Shown: positions 25,345 to 35,098, numbered from the stretch's first letter. The stretch: 64,000 bases of DNA from Devosia riboflavina (GCF_000743575.1 NZ_JQGC01000004.1:62001-126000), one strand, 5' to 3'. Made by a program: numbers and translations. The notes: generated from the letters alone by a model not told the origin.

Positions 25345-26253
25345 TCAGTTGATCGGGTGCACTGCGAACCAGTCCACCAGATGGTCGATCAGCGCCCGCA
25401 CCTTGCCGGCCAGATGCCGCCGATGCGGATAGACCGCCTGCAGCGTCTGCCCCGTCGGCAGAAAGCCGGGCAGCACCGGCACGAGTTCGCCACTCGCCAC
25501 CAGCGGGTCAGCCAGATAGGACGGCAATACGACAAAACCGAGACCCATGGCCGCCGCCTTGCGCGCCGCCAGCGGCGAATTCACCCGCAACGGCCCGTTC
25601 ACCGGCACGGAAATCGTCTTGTCATTCTCGATGAAGCGCCAGTTCGATTGGCCCTGCAAATTGACGTCGATGATGCAGGGCAAATGCCGGAGATCGTCGG
25701 GATGCTGCGGCGCGCCGATCGTCTTGATCAGCTCCGGCGACGCCCCCACCACCACATGCATATCGGCAATTTTTCGCGCGATCAGCGAAGAGTCCGCCAG
25801 CGTTGAAATCCGCAGCGCCACGTCGATCCCCTCGTCGACGAGATCGACATAACGATCCTCAAGCCTGAGATCGAGCGTCACCTTCGGATATTTCTTCAGA
25901 TACTCGAAAATCGCCGGCGCCAGCGTCGACTCGCCAAAATTGCGCGGCGCCGAAACTCGCAGCATGCCGCGCGGCTCTGCCGTCTGGTCGGTTATGGTCG
26001 CGTCGAGATCATCAAGCTGCTGCAACAGCGACGACGCCTCGCGATAATAAGCCTCCCCCGCCTCGGTCAGGCTCAGCTTTCGCGTCGTGCGATTCATCAG
26101 CCGCACCCCGAGATAGTCTTCGAGATCGGTCACATATTTGCTGAGCAGCGCCTTGGAGCGGCCATGCAGCCGTGCGGCGGAAGAAAATCCGCCCGCATCA
26201 AACACCTGCACGAATGCACGAATGCGGGCAAGATCCTGCAAATTGGCCTCCAT
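25345..26253 (-). CDS. LysR-family transcriptional regulator
   Basis: A 302-residue regulator: N-terminal winged helix (residues 5-65, FSSAARLHGRSKALLSKYVTDLE) and a type 2 periplasmic-binding effector domain, closest in feel to the LrhA/PerR-type group that starts ...RIRAFVQVFDAGGFSSAA. It lies 12 bp upstream of the metal exporter gene on the same strand and could be co-transcribed with it, but LysR proteins usually act on divergent genes, here the MarR-like gene at 26416. Confidence 0.9.
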   Translation of the reverse strand: MEANLQDLARIRAFVQVFDAGGFSSAARLHGRSKALLSKYVTDLEDYLGVRLMNRTTRKLSLTEAGEAYYREASSLLQQLDDLDATITDQTAEPRGMLRVSAPRNFGESTLAPAIFEYLKKYPKVTLDLRLEDRYVDLVDEGIDVALRISTLADSSLIARKIADMHVVVGASPELIKTIGAPQHPDDLRHLPCIIDVNLQGQSNWRFIENDKTISVPVNGPLRVNSPLAARKAAAMGLGFVVLPSYLADPLVASGELVPVLPGFLPTGQTLQAVYPHRRHLAGKVRALIDHLVDWFAVHPIN

Positions 26254-26415
26254 TGGCGGGAATCATACAGACGGCATTGCACCGCTGAACACCACCAATC
26301 GACGCATAACTCATCTGCAATCAGTGAACAATAACGGGTCTTGGTCGTTGCGTGATTAACGATAGGATGTTTCCACCGTCGACGCGCAACCGGAGTTCGG
26401 ACTATTTTCCCGCTC

Positions 26416-26838
26416 ATGGCCAAACCTTCACCCAATTCCTCGCTCTATCAACTGATCGCGGCTGGGCAATTGGCGCACAAGGCTTTGCTCGTGCCGCTCA
26501 AGGAACGCGGGCTCGAACCGGGCGACGACGCCGTGCTCTTCGAATTGGGGCGCTCCGGCACCACCGAGCAGGAACTGGCGGAAACCCTTGGCCTGCCGTT
26601 CGAAACCCTCGAACCCCGCCTTATCAGACTCATCGATCGCGACCTCGTCGACCGCCGCGCCGTCGGCCCGGAACTTGTTCCGGGTGTCGCCCTCACCGAA
26701 CGCGGCATTCGCATCCGCAATAGCCTTGCCGATCATTGGGCCCAGCTCGAAGAAGCGCTCCTTGGCGAGCTCAAGCCAAAACACCGCAAGCGCTTCGGCC
26801 AGATTCTCCGCCGCTTCACCGATCTCCTGCAGTTTTGA
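26416..26838 (+). CDS. MarR-like winged-helix regulator
   Basis: A 140-residue protein with a winged helix in the middle: TEQELAETLGLPFETLEPRLIRLIDRDLVDRR and the wing VALTERGIRIRNSL. Length and order fit MarR. It is divergent from the LysR gene across a 162-bp region. No Shine-Dalgarno sequence is visible before the ATG. Ligand and targets unknown. Confidence 0.7.
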   Translation: MAKPSPNSSLYQLIAAGQLAHKALLVPLKERGLEPGDDAVLFELGRSGTTEQELAETLGLPFETLEPRLIRLIDRDLVDRRAVGPELVPGVALTERGIRIRNSLADHWAQLEEALLGELKPKHRKRFGQILRRFTDLLQF

Positions 26839-26909
26839 ACGGCGCCGGCCGCGCCGAAGCAACGCACTGAAGTTTCGCGCATTTCCTGAATCGATGTCTG
26901 AAGGCTTCG

Positions 26910-26944
26910 TTCAGTCTGGGTTCATCCACGATACGCTTTAGTGG
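26910..26944 (+). promoter_or_regulatory. TTCAG-N6-TTCAT repeat with downstream TTTAGTGG
   Basis: Half-sites at 26910 and 26921, then 11 bp, then TTTAGTGG at 26937-26944. Same order and spacing as the site at 9860-9894 before another SH3 gene. Confidence 0.5.
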
Positions 26945-26987
26945 ACGCAGGCAAAAACAAGCCAACGACAGGGAAAGGAGAACTCCC

Positions 26988-27440
26988 ATGGCTCTTAATC
27001 GCAAGCTGATCACTTCCGCGCTTGCCACCCTGGCAGTGCTGGCAACCACCGCAGCGGCCTCCGCCGCGCCCGCCGTCGCGACCAGCAATGTCAATGTGCG
27101 CTCGGGTCCGGGCACCGGCTATGCCGTGGTCGACGCGCTGCGCCGCGGCGAACAGGTCGACGTCCAATACTGCCGCGGTAGCTGGTGCTTCATCCAGAAG
27201 CGCGGTCCCGATGGCTGGGTGTCTTCCAACTACCTCTCGAGCGGTGGTGGCTGGGATGACGACTGGTACGAGCCGGCTCCGCCGCCGCGCCCGCCGCACT
27301 GGAACCCGCGTCCCCCGCGTCCGCCCCACTGGAACCCGCAGCCCTGGCCGCCGCGTCCTTACCCGACGCCCTACCCGACCCGTCCGGGCGCCAGCTTCTG
27401 CTTCAACGGCCCCAACGGCTACTTCTGCGCCGGCAGCTAA
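26988..27440 (+). CDS. Exported SH3b protein with Pro/Trp-rich tail
   Basis: A 150-residue protein: signal peptide (cleavage after ASA), SH3b domain at about 28-83 with SNVNVRSGPGTGYAVVDAL and YCRGSWCFI, then a Pro-rich tail with the repeated unit PPHWNPRPP and a short C-terminal FCFNGPNGYFC that may form a disulphide loop. It is the closest paralogue of the N-terminal half of the protein at 1-592. AAAGGAGA precedes the ATG. Confidence 0.85.
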   Translation: MALNRKLITSALATLAVLATTAAASAAPAVATSNVNVRSGPGTGYAVVDALRRGEQVDVQYCRGSWCFIQKRGPDGWVSSNYLSSGGGWDDDWYEPAPPPRPPHWNPRPPRPPHWNPQPWPPRPYPTPYPTRPGASFCFNGPNGYFCAGS

Positions 27441-27463
27441 TTCCGGTCCGCATCTGATCATCG

Positions 27464-27495
27464 AGCGGCCCCCTCATCGGGGCCGCTTTCATTTT
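27464..27495 (+). terminator. Rho-independent terminator
   Basis: A 9-bp stem AGCGGCCCC/GGGGCCGCT followed by TTCATTTT after the SH3 gene. Confidence 0.75.
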
Positions 27496-27555
27496 CGTAC
27501 ACGGTTATTCTTGCCAACACGCGATTTTTCGTGTACGAATATTTTCGTGAACATC
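27494..27555 (+). promoter_or_regulatory. brnTA promoter-operator
   Basis: A 10-bp inverted repeat TTCGTACACG (27494-27503) and CGTGTACGAA (27530-27539), plus a further half-site TTCGTGAAC that includes the GTG start. TTGCCA (27511) and TACGAA (27534) with 17-bp spacing fit a promoter whose start point would coincide with the GTG at 27547. BrnA proteins repress their own promoters. Confidence 0.5.
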
Positions 27556-27795
27556 ACCTTTGATGAACCGAAGCGCCTGAGCAATATCGCCAAGCACGAT
27601 GGCCTCGACTTCGCTTCTCTCACGGTCCAGTTCTTTGAAACCGCCGCAATCTTTCCCGCCAAGGGAGACCGTCTCCTCGCCATCGGCGTGTTCGAAGGCA
27701 TCGTGATCGCGGTGGTGTTCCAACCCTTGGGAACCGAGGCGCTCGCCGTTATCTCCATGCGCCCTGCCAGCCGAAAGGAAAGGGATCTACTATGA
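27547..27795 (+). CDS. brnT: BrnT toxin of type II toxin-antitoxin pair
   Basis: An 82-residue ribonuclease-like toxin of the RelE-fold BrnT family: NITFDEPKRLSNIAKHDGLDF at the N-terminus and ISMRPASRKERDLL at the C-terminus match the family ends. It would cleave RNA and arrest growth when free of BrnA. The GTG start at 27547 fits family length but has no Shine-Dalgarno sequence; the likely promoter would give a leaderless message. The stop overlaps brnA as ATGA. Confidence 0.85.
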   Translation: MNITFDEPKRLSNIAKHDGLDFASLTVQFFETAAIFPAKGDRLLAIGVFEGIVIAVVFQPLGTEALAVISMRPASRKERDLL

Positions 27796-28079
27796 CGAAA
27801 AAATTCAGCGCCGACCGCCCGCTGACCGATGCCGAAGAGGCCGACATCCAGCGCATGATCGCGTCGGACCCGGACAATCCCGAAATTGCCGACGAGCAGG
27901 CCAAAGGCCAGATAAGCTTCGCCGAAGCCATGAAGCGTGGCAGGGGCCGTCCCAAACTGGATAATGCCCGTCAGGCTGTCACCCTGCGGCTTGACCCCGA
28001 AACCATCGCCAGGTTTCAGGCCACCGGGGAGGATTGGCGCAGCCGCATGGTGGAAGTGCTCGACAAAGCGCGAATCTGA
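27792..28079 (+). CDS. brnA: BrnA antitoxin
   Basis: A 95-residue antitoxin with an N-terminal toxin-binding part and a C-terminal ribbon-helix-helix DNA-binding domain, RGRPKLDNARQAVTLRLDPETIARF, the BrnA signature. Translation is coupled to brnT by the ATGA overlap. It should neutralise BrnT and repress the operon through the inverted repeats upstream of brnT. Confidence 0.9.
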   Translation: MTKKFSADRPLTDAEEADIQRMIASDPDNPEIADEQAKGQISFAEAMKRGRGRPKLDNARQAVTLRLDPETIARFQATGEDWRSRMVEVLDKARI

Positions 28080-28082
28080 CGG

Positions 28083-28517
28083 TCACTCCACCGTCAGCCG
28101 CTCCACATCGACACCATAGCGCTCCAGCGGCGCCCGTGCCTTGCGAATGAGAAATTCGTTGAGCCCGTAGGCCACCACGGCGCCAACGACCATGGCAATG
28201 CCAAACCCGCGCCAGCCATCCTGGCTGGCAATCGCAATGGCCGAAAACAACGTTACTCCGCCCACGCCAAGCAGAAACCAGCCGCGTTTCTGGCTCGCCA
28301 CGCGAAAATTCCGCGCGCCGGCATGCAACAGATCGCGCAATTCGCTGTCGCTCATCGCCACGAGCTCAGGATTGCGGCGCTCGCGCCTTATCGTCTCGAT
28401 ATAGGCGTCCACGCGCCGCAAGGTCAGCGCCTCGCGCTCCTTGGTCACCTTTCCGCGCGTCAGCAGCGTCCAGCCGCCGCCGATCAGCAACAAGACCAAG
28501 GCGATTTGCAGCCACAT
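28083..28517 (-). CDS. Small membrane protein of unknown function
   Basis: A 144-residue protein: one N-terminal transmembrane helix (residues 2-20), a charged helical stretch LTLRRVDAYIETIRRERRNPELVAM, and two closely spaced transmembrane helices (about 82-97 and 104-120). I do not recognise a family. It ends 3 bp from brnA on the opposite strand. Confidence 0.55.
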   Translation of the reverse strand: MWLQIALVLLLIGGGWTLLTRGKVTKEREALTLRRVDAYIETIRRERRNPELVAMSDSELRDLLHAGARNFRVASQKRGWFLLGVGGVTLFSAIAIASQDGWRGFGIAMVVGAVVAYGLNEFLIRKARAPLERYGVDVERLTVE

Positions 28518-28578
28518 GGTGAGACCTCCCTATCCAGCGCTTCACATGCCCATTCGGGGACAGGCCTGCAAGTGCCGC

Positions 28579-29496
28579 CTATTCCTCGCCCACAGGCGCA
28601 GCCGCCACGACCGGAATGCGCTTCTGTCGCTCCCGCGCCATCACCACCAGCCCGGCCGCGACGATAACGGCCGCACCCACCAGCGAGATCGGATCGATCC
28701 ACTGCCCGAAGACCACGATGCTGAGCACGATGGCCCAGGGTAGGGAGAAATAGTTGAACGGCTGCAACACGCTGGCCGGCGCCATGGTCAGCGCATAGAC
28801 CATCAGGCCATGCCCGGCGCAGGTGGTCAGCATGGTCACCACCACGAGCGCGAAATCGGTCCACGGCATGGGCTGCCAGAAAAATATGCCGACCCCACTC
28901 GACATCACCAGCCCCACCAGCGCGCCATAGGCAAGACTCGTCGCCGCGCTGTCGCTGCGCGAAACCTGGCGCGTCAGAACAATGTAGAGGGCATAGGAGG
29001 CTGCGGAGGCGATGGCAAAGGCCACGCCCCATTCAAGCGGCACGCCACCCGGCCGCAGGATGATCAAGGCGCCCAAAAGCCCCGCCCCCACCGCCGCAAA
29101 ACGGAAGATACCGACCTTTTCCCCCAGAATCGGAATCGCAAAAACCGTCACCAGCAGCGGATAGATGATGACGATGGCCTGCAATTCCCCCAGCGGCACC
29201 GTCTGCAGCGCTATGGCAAAGCACCAGATATCGACCATCAGCAACACGCCGCGCAGGATTTGCCGCTTCGGCATTTTCGAGTGCAACGCCTCGCGCAGCG
29301 GCCCCTGCCGCATCACGATGATGAGGGCAAAGACCGCAAAACCCCAATAGCGCATCATGGTGATCTGGAACGGCGAATGCGCCTGCACCAGAAGCTTGGC
29401 GACCGCGTCCTGAACGCCGAATACCGCAATGGTGGTGAGGGTAAGGGCAATCGCGCGGCCCAGATTATCCGCGCGTGGTTCAAGGGGGGAGGACAT
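28579..29496 (-). CDS. EamA/DMT-superfamily transporter
   Basis: A 305-residue protein with ten predicted transmembrane helices in two EamA repeats (VQDAVAKLLVQAHSPFQ in the first). Similar in kind to, but distinct from, the transporter at 2647-3552. Substrate unknown. The ATG at 29496 gives the usual N-terminal length; no clear Shine-Dalgarno sequence. Monocistronic. Confidence 0.85.
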   Translation of the reverse strand: MSSPLEPRADNLGRAIALTLTTIAVFGVQDAVAKLLVQAHSPFQITMMRYWGFAVFALIIVMRQGPLREALHSKMPKRQILRGVLLMVDIWCFAIALQTVPLGELQAIVIIYPLLVTVFAIPILGEKVGIFRFAAVGAGLLGALIILRPGGVPLEWGVAFAIASAASYALYIVLTRQVSRSDSAATSLAYGALVGLVMSSGVGIFFWQPMPWTDFALVVVTMLTTCAGHGLMVYALTMAPASVLQPFNYFSLPWAIVLSIVVFGQWIDPISLVGAAVIVAAGLVVMARERQKRIPVVAAAPVGEE

Positions 29497-29617
29497 GGTC
29501 ACCGGAGGGAAAAGTGTGGCGCCTCGCAAATATGGGCCTCGCGGGGCGCCGGAACGCTATAGCAGGAAAGTAGCCAAGTCGATCTTCAGCTCCAGATGAG
29601 CCGAAACGTCTTCGGCC

Positions 29618-29926
29618 TCAGCTCTTGGCCATCGCGGACTTGATGATGCCGGCGATTGCCGTCAGCACGCCACCGCCGACAAGGCCGGTCGCGCCCTGTC
29701 CTGCCAATGCACCGATATCCAGGCCTCCCGTGCCGGCGGCTGCACCCACCAGCGAGTCGAGGCCGGGAATCATGCCGGCCAACCACGTGCCGGCAAGGCC
29801 CCCGATTGCACCGACAATAGAATTGCCGGTGGTCCCGAGATTGAGGTTCTTGGCCAATTGTCCGATGACATTGCCGCCGGCACCGCCGGCGATCAATTGC
29901 ACCAATAAAGGCACTAAGACTTCCAT
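29618..29926 (-). CDS. Small glycine-rich hydrophobic protein
   Basis: A 102-residue protein that is Gly/Ala/Leu-rich throughout, with repeated small-residue blocks such as GGAGGNVIGQLAKN and GALAGQGATGLVGGG and no charged core. It resembles small membrane-inserting proteins found in Hyphomicrobiales and has no assigned function. GAGGGGA precedes the ATG at 29926. Monocistronic. Confidence 0.55.
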   Translation of the reverse strand: MEVLVPLLVQLIAGGAGGNVIGQLAKNLNLGTTGNSIVGAIGGLAGTWLAGMIPGLDSLVGAAAGTGGLDIGALAGQGATGLVGGGVLTAIAGIIKSAMAKS

Positions 29927-30129
29927 GGTAGTCCCCTCGTTTTGCACGGAAGCTCCAACTTCCGTGTATGGAAACGTTAACTCTCCTCGCGGTGCAGGGA
30001 AAGCACAAAGCTACTGCCGCGTTCTGTCATTTCATTTGAGATAACTGAGCCCGAAGAAGCCTTTGCGCTTCGCCCGCCTGCCCACGCCACGATTGAAGGA
30101 AGCGGCCAATCCGGCCTATTGTCCGCCCG

Positions 30130-30915
30130 ATGTCCGAAACGCCCCGAATCTATCCAGACCAGCCCGGCATAGCCCTCGTCACCGGTGCCAGCACCCGCAT
30201 CGGCGCTGCCATCGCGCGCGCCCTCGCCGCCGCCGGCCACGCCGTCATCATCCACTATCGTTCGGATGAAAATGGCGCCCGCACGCTCGCCGACGAACTC
30301 AGGGCCGCAGGCCACCGCGCCGCCACCGTCCAGGCCGATCTCGGCAGCCGCGCCGATCGGGCCAGCCTCATCGCCAAGGCACAAAAATCCTTCGGCCCAC
30401 TAACGGTGCTCGTCAACAATGCCTCGGTCTTTCATCCCGACAGTGCCCGGGATGTGAACGAAGACCTCTGGGACGAGCACTTTTCGATTCATGCCGAAGC
30501 CCCCATATTTCTCTCGCGTGATTTTGCCGCCCAGCTCCCCGACGGCATCGAGGGAAACATCATCAACATGATCGACGAACGGGTTCTCAAGCCCAGCCCC
30601 GCCTATTTCAGCTACACCCTCTCAAAATCCGTGCTCTGGACCGCAACCCAGACCATGGCGCAATCCCTCGCCCCCGCCATTCGCGTCAACGCCATCGGCC
30701 CCGGCCCCGTCCTGCCGCACAATGGCCAGAGCGAAGAAGACTTCGAGCAGAGCACAAGAACCCTGCCCCTCAAGCGCCACGCCGATCCCGACGCCATCGC
30801 CCGGGCCGTCCTCGCCATTCTCTCCATGCCGTCCTTTACCGGCCAGATGCTCGCCCTCGACGGCGGCAAGCATCTCGACTATCCCAGCCGCCGCGGCCCC
30901 ACGCCCCGAAAATGA
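30130..30915 (+). CDS. Short-chain dehydrogenase/reductase, pteridine-reductase-like
   Basis: A 261-residue SDR: cofactor motif [12 protein letters not shown] at the N-terminus (the TRIG variant of pteridine or dihydromonapterin reductases), NNAS, and the catalytic YxxxK as YTLSK. It could reduce a folate or pterin. Its stop overlaps uvrC as ATGA, an arrangement I have seen described for Hyphomicrobiales, so it probably shares the uvrC transcript. Confidence 0.85.
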   Translation: MSETPRIYPDQPGIALVTGASTRIGAAIARALAAAGHAVIIHYRSDENGARTLADELRAAGHRAATVQADLGSRADRASLIAKAQKSFGPLTVLVNNASVFHPDSARDVNEDLWDEHFSIHAEAPIFLSRDFAAQLPDGIEGNIINMIDERVLKPSPAYFSYTLSKSVLWTATQTMAQSLAPAIRVNAIGPGPVLPHNGQSEEDFEQSTRTLPLKRHADPDAIARAVLAILSMPSFTGQMLALDGGKHLDYPSRRGPTPRK

Positions 30916-32792
30916 CCGACACGCCCACTCCCCCGCCCTCCGGCCCTGAAGTCATCAAGAACTTCGTCCGCACCCTGCCCTCGGCACCGGGCGTCTATCG
31001 CATGCTCGATGAAAACGGCGAGGTCATTTATGTCGGCAAGGCCCGCTCGCTAAAGTCGCGCGTCACCAATTACACCCGCCCCGAAGGCCTTTCCGTGCGC
31101 ATCCAGCGCATGATCATGGCCACCGTCTCGATGGAATTCGTCCGCACCGAGACCGAGGCCGAAGCGCTCCTCCTCGAAGCCAATCTCATCAAGCGGCTAA
31201 AGCCGCGCTTCAACGTCCTCCTCCGCGACGACAAGAGCTTTCCCTACATCCTGATCGCCACCGATCACGAAGCCCCGGAACTGACGAAACACCGCGGCTC
31301 CCGCCGCCGCCCCGGCCACTATTTCGGCCCCTTCGCCTCCGCCGTCGCCGTCAGCCGCACCATTGCGAGCCTCCAAAAGGCGTTCCTCCTGCGCAATTGT
31401 TCCGACAGCTTTTACGCCGCAAGAACAAGGCCGTGCCTCCAATACCAGATCAAGCGCTGCGCCGGCCCCTGCACCCGCGAAACCAGCCTTGAAGCCTATG
31501 GCGAGCTGGTGGAAGACGCGCGCCTCTTCCTCACCGGCAAATCGCAAACGGTCCGCGACCACCTGCAAAAGGACATGGCGAGCGCCGCCGAAAACCTCGA
31601 TTTCGAGCGCGCCGCTCTCCTCCGCGATCGCCTCTCGGCCCTGGCGCTGATCCAGTCGCAGGGCGACGCCACGGCAAAATCCGTCGAAGAAGCCGACGTC
31701 TTCGCCATTCATCACGAAGGCGGCCAGTTCTGCGTGCAGGTCTTCTTCTTCCGCGCCTTCCAGAATTGGGGCAACCACGCCTTCCGCCCCAAGGCCGACG
31801 ACTCCCTCTCCGACGCTGAAGTGCTCGAAGCCTTTATCGGCCAGTTCTACGAAGACCGCACCCCACCGCGCCTCGTGCTCCTCAGCCACGAAATGTCCGA
31901 GCCCGAAGTTCTCGAAGAGGCGCTACGCACCCGCGCCGGCTACAAGGTCCGCGTCGAAACCCCTCAGCGCGGCGAAAAGCGCGACCTCGTCAATCACGCC
32001 CTCCAAAACGCCCGCGAAGCCCTCGGCCGCCAGCTCGCCGAAGGCGCCTCCCACCGCGCCCTCCTCGAAGGCGTCGGCGAAATTTTCGGCCTCGAAGAAA
32101 CCCCGCGTCGCATCGAGGTCTACGACAACTCCCACATCTCGGGCACCAATATGGTTGGCGCCATGATCGTGGCCGGCGAAGAAGGCTTTTCCAAAAAGCA
32201 CTACCGCACCTTCAACATCAAATCCGACATCTCCGCCGGCGACGATTTTGGCATGATGCGCGAAGTCCTGACCCGCCGCTTCACCCGCCTCGCCACCGAA
32301 AGCGAGACCGACGCCGAAGACGAACAGACCGGCATGCCCGATTGGCCCGACGTCGTCTTCATCGACGGCGGCGCCGGCCAGCTCAGCGCCGTGCGCGGCG
32401 TCATCGCCGAACTGAACCTGCCCAAGGAAGTGACCTTCATCGGCATCGCCAAAGGCGAAGAGCGCGATGCCGGCCGCGAAAAATTCTTCATGGAAGGCAA
32501 GGACGCCTTCATGCTCCCCCACCGCGACCCGGTCCTCTACTACGTCCAGCGCCTCCGCGACGAAGCCCACCGCTTCGCCATCGGCACCCACCGCGCCAAG
32601 CGCAAAAAGGACGTGGTGAAAAACCCCCTCGACGAAATCGAAGGCATCGGCCCCACAAGAAAACGCGCCCTCCTCAATCACTTCGGTTCCGCCAAGGCCG
32701 TCGCAAGAGCGAGCCTCATGGACCTCGAGTCAGTGCCCAGCATCTCCAAAGCCATGGCCCAGCTCGTCTACGATCACTTCAACCAGACCTAG
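30912..32792 (+). CDS. uvrC: Excinuclease ABC subunit C
   Basis: A 626-residue dual-incision nuclease of nucleotide excision repair. Order of domains: GIY-YIG nuclease ([24 protein letters not shown], residues about 27-50), Cys-rich [16 protein letters not shown] motif (about 205-240), RNase H-like nuclease with [23 protein letters not shown] and the later catalytic His in ALPHRD-like FMLPHRDP, and C-terminal helix-hairpin-helix [18 protein letters not shown]. Works with UvrA and UvrB; uvrB is at 14607. Confidence 0.97.
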   Translation: MTDTPTPPPSGPEVIKNFVRTLPSAPGVYRMLDENGEVIYVGKARSLKSRVTNYTRPEGLSVRIQRMIMATVSMEFVRTETEAEALLLEANLIKRLKPRFNVLLRDDKSFPYILIATDHEAPELTKHRGSRRRPGHYFGPFASAVAVSRTIASLQKAFLLRNCSDSFYAARTRPCLQYQIKRCAGPCTRETSLEAYGELVEDARLFLTGKSQTVRDHLQKDMASAAENLDFERAALLRDRLSALALIQSQGDATAKSVEEADVFAIHHEGGQFCVQVFFFRAFQNWGNHAFRPKADDSLSDAEVLEAFIGQFYEDRTPPRLVLLSHEMSEPEVLEEALRTRAGYKVRVETPQRGEKRDLVNHALQNAREALGRQLAEGASHRALLEGVGEIFGLEETPRRIEVYDNSHISGTNMVGAMIVAGEEGFSKKHYRTFNIKSDISAGDDFGMMREVLTRRFTRLATESETDAEDEQTGMPDWPDVVFIDGGAGQLSAVRGVIAELNLPKEVTFIGIAKGEERDAGREKFFMEGKDAFMLPHRDPVLYYVQRLRDEAHRFAIGTHRAKRKKDVVKNPLDEIEGIGPTRKRALLNHFGSAKAVARASLMDLESVPSISKAMAQLVYDHFNQT

Positions 32793-32798
32793 CCCGGA

Positions 32799-32980
32799 CC
32801 TGTCCCTCTCCCCTTGCGGGAGAGGGACAGGATTTTTGCGTTCAGCAAAAATCCAGGGTGAGGGGTATCTCTCCTCCGCAGAGGAGTTGGCAATGACACG
32901 GTGCCACCCCTCATCCCAGCCGAATTCGCAAACGCGAATTCGGTGACCCTTCGGGCACCTTCTCCCGCAAGGGGAGAAGG
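32799..32980. repeat. Composite intergenic repeat
   Basis: Contains inverted arms TGTCCCTCTCCCC/GGGAGAGGGACA and a hairpin GATTTTTGC/GCAAAAATC, followed by GGGTGAGGGGTATC. The same order of modules occurs at 58276-58349. It may also serve as the uvrC transcription end. Confidence 0.7.
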
Positions 32981-33057
32981 AAGAAAAGTGCTGTAGACTC
33001 GTCGAAATCCCCCACCCCCATTCGTCGCGTTAGCAATCCCCAGCCCCGGAGCATCAG

Positions 33058-33411
33058 ATGAAATTCATCACCATGGTGAAAACCCTCAACCCCGAAACCG
33101 CCATACACCCGCCCGTCGAACTCATGCAGGCCATCATGCAGCTCGGCATGGAAGCCGGCGCCAAGATGACCGAAACCGGCGGCATGGCCCTCGCTGGCAC
33201 CGTCACCACGAAACAAGGCCAGATGATCACCGATGGCCCCTTCGCCGAGGCCAAGGAAATGGTCGGCGGCTACGCGGTCTACGAGCTCGAAACCGACGCC
33301 GAAATCATCAACTGGACCGAACGCTTCGTCGATCTTCATCGCAAGCACTGGCCAGTATGGGACGGCGAGGTCACCATCCTGCACCTCCAGCAATTCAATA
33401 TGGCCGGTTGA
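33058..33411 (+). CDS. YCII/DGPF-domain protein
   Basis: A 117-residue single-domain protein with the DGPFAEAKEMVGGYAVYELET block that gives the DGPF family its name. YCII-fold proteins are small, possibly enzymatic or ligand-binding; the role is not established. Two more copies are in the sigma factor cassette at 54470-55234. It lies in front of a PPOX-fold stress protein gene. Confidence 0.85.
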   Translation: MKFITMVKTLNPETAIHPPVELMQAIMQLGMEAGAKMTETGGMALAGTVTTKQGQMITDGPFAEAKEMVGGYAVYELETDAEIINWTERFVDLHRKHWPVWDGEVTILHLQQFNMAG

Positions 33412-33500
33412 ACGCTCCGATGTGATCGCCCCGCGGTCACAACAGCGCAACCTCCGCCCGCGCCCACCCGTTCGGCTCCCACCCCACAAGGAGTCGAACC

Positions 33501-34004
33501 ATGACCGAAGAAAACAACAACATCCTGCCGCCCGGCGAAGCCGTGGACCGCATCTGGGAACTGGCCGAAAAGATCGACATCTGCATGCTGACCACCTGGG
33601 ACGGCAACCAGCAGCGCAGCCGCCCCATGTCCGCTAGGGTCCGCCGCGAAGAACACGCCATCTATTTCCTCACCGATCTCGAAGGCCACAAGCTCACAGA
33701 GATCGAGCAGTTCCCGCACGTCTCCCTCGCCTGGGCCGACAATGGCGGTCACAAATATGCAGTGATCGCCGGCGAAGCCGAAGTGCTCAACGACCGCAAC
33801 ATGATCGCCGACCTCTGGGAAAGCTTTGACAAAGCCTGGTGGGACGACGCCAATGATCCGCAGATCCGCCTCCTCCGCGTCACGCCCGATGACGGCGAGG
33901 TCTGGGACAGTCCAAACATGCTCGTCGCCACCGCCAAAATGCTGGTCGCCGCCGCCACCGGCGCCAAGCCCGAGATGGGCGACACCGCCAAGGTGCGCAT
34001 GTAG
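33501..34004 (+). CDS. Pyridoxamine-5'-phosphate-oxidase-fold general stress protein
   Basis: A 167-residue split-barrel flavin-binding type protein of the general stress protein 26 group: IDICMLTTWDGNQQRSRPMSARV and IYFLTDLEGHKLTEIEQ, with the C-terminal WWDDANDPQIRLLRVTPDDGEVWD typical of the group. AAGGAGT precedes the ATG. Flavin or F420 use cannot be decided from sequence. Confidence 0.85.
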   Translation: MTEENNNILPPGEAVDRIWELAEKIDICMLTTWDGNQQRSRPMSARVRREEHAIYFLTDLEGHKLTEIEQFPHVSLAWADNGGHKYAVIAGEAEVLNDRNMIADLWESFDKAWWDDANDPQIRLLRVTPDDGEVWDSPNMLVATAKMLVAAATGAKPEMGDTAKVRM

Positions 34005-34099
34005 CATCCCCGGCCCGCGGCACTCCGCGGGCCATTTCTGTCTATCCCCTTCCCACACCCCAAGAATCGTTTAGCTTCCCCCCTCTGGGAGGGAGAACC

Positions 34100-35098
34100 A
34101 TGGCGATCATCTCGGCACAGGGCGTCGAAAAGACTTTCCGCCAGCCCAAGCGGCAATCCGGTCTGGCCGGCGCAATTCGCAGCCTCTTTTCGCGCGACTA
34201 CACCGAGGTTCGCGCGGTCAACGGCATCTCTTTTACCATCCAGCCCGGCGAAGCCGTCGGCTATCTCGGCCCCAACGGCGCCGGCAAGTCGACCATGATC
34301 AAGATGATGACCGGCATCCTGGTTCCCACCGCCGGCACCTTGAGCGTCCTCGGCCGCGAGCCCCATTCCAATCGCATCACCAATGCCGCCGAAATCGGCG
34401 TCGTCTTCGGCCAGCGCAGCCAGCTCTGGTGGGATCTGCCTGTGCGCGACAGCTTTGACCTCAACCGCCACATCTACGACATCCCGACCCCGCGCTTTGC
34501 CGAAAACCTCACCCGCCTCACCACCATGCTCGACATGGGAGGCTATATCGACCGCCCTGTGCGCCAATTGAGCCTCGGCCAGCGCATGCGCGCCGAAATC
34601 GCCATGGCCCTGCTGCACGACCCCAAAATCCTCTTCCTCGACGAACCCACCATCGGCCTCGATGTCGTCGCCAAGGACGTGGTCAGAAAATTCCTCGCCG
34701 AGGTCAATCGCGAGCGCGGCACCACCATCATCCTCACCACCCACGATCTCGTCGACATCGAAGAAATCTGCCCCCGCCTCATCATGGTCGACGACGGCAA
34801 GCTGCTCTTCGATGGCGAACTGAAACACCTGCGCAGTGCCCTCGGCTCCCGCCGCCGCCTGAAACTCGAATTCGGCACCGACCCCGGCCCGATCACGCTC
34901 AAGACCGCACACCTCGTCACCGACGAAGGCGCCGCAAAACACTTCCTGCTCGACAGCGAACAGACATCCATCCTCGATGTCCTCACCGAACTCGGCTCAG
35001 GCCACGACCTGAAAGACGTCAAACTCGAAGAGCCCGACATCGAGGAAGTGATCCGCACTTTCTATAAAAACAAGGTGCAGGCGGGAGTCGCGCCATGA
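34100..35098 (+). CDS. ABC-2 type exporter, ATP-binding subunit
   Basis: A 332-residue ATPase: Walker A GPNGAGKS, signature LSLGQRMRAEIAMALLH, Walker B LFLDEP, switch His in TTHDLVDIEE. The ABC subfamily is that of antibiotic/lipid-type ABC-2 exporters with the paired DUF990-like permeases that follow. The stop overlaps the first permease gene as ATGA. GGGAGGGAGA precedes the start. Confidence 0.93.
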   Translation: MAIISAQGVEKTFRQPKRQSGLAGAIRSLFSRDYTEVRAVNGISFTIQPGEAVGYLGPNGAGKSTMIKMMTGILVPTAGTLSVLGREPHSNRITNAAEIGVVFGQRSQLWWDLPVRDSFDLNRHIYDIPTPRFAENLTRLTTMLDMGGYIDRPVRQLSLGQRMRAEIAMALLHDPKILFLDEPTIGLDVVAKDVVRKFLAEVNRERGTTIILTTHDLVDIEEICPRLIMVDDGKLLFDGELKHLRSALGSRRRLKLEFGTDPGPITLKTAHLVTDEGAAKHFLLDSEQTSILDVLTELGSGHDLKDVKLEEPDIEEVIRTFYKNKVQAGVAP

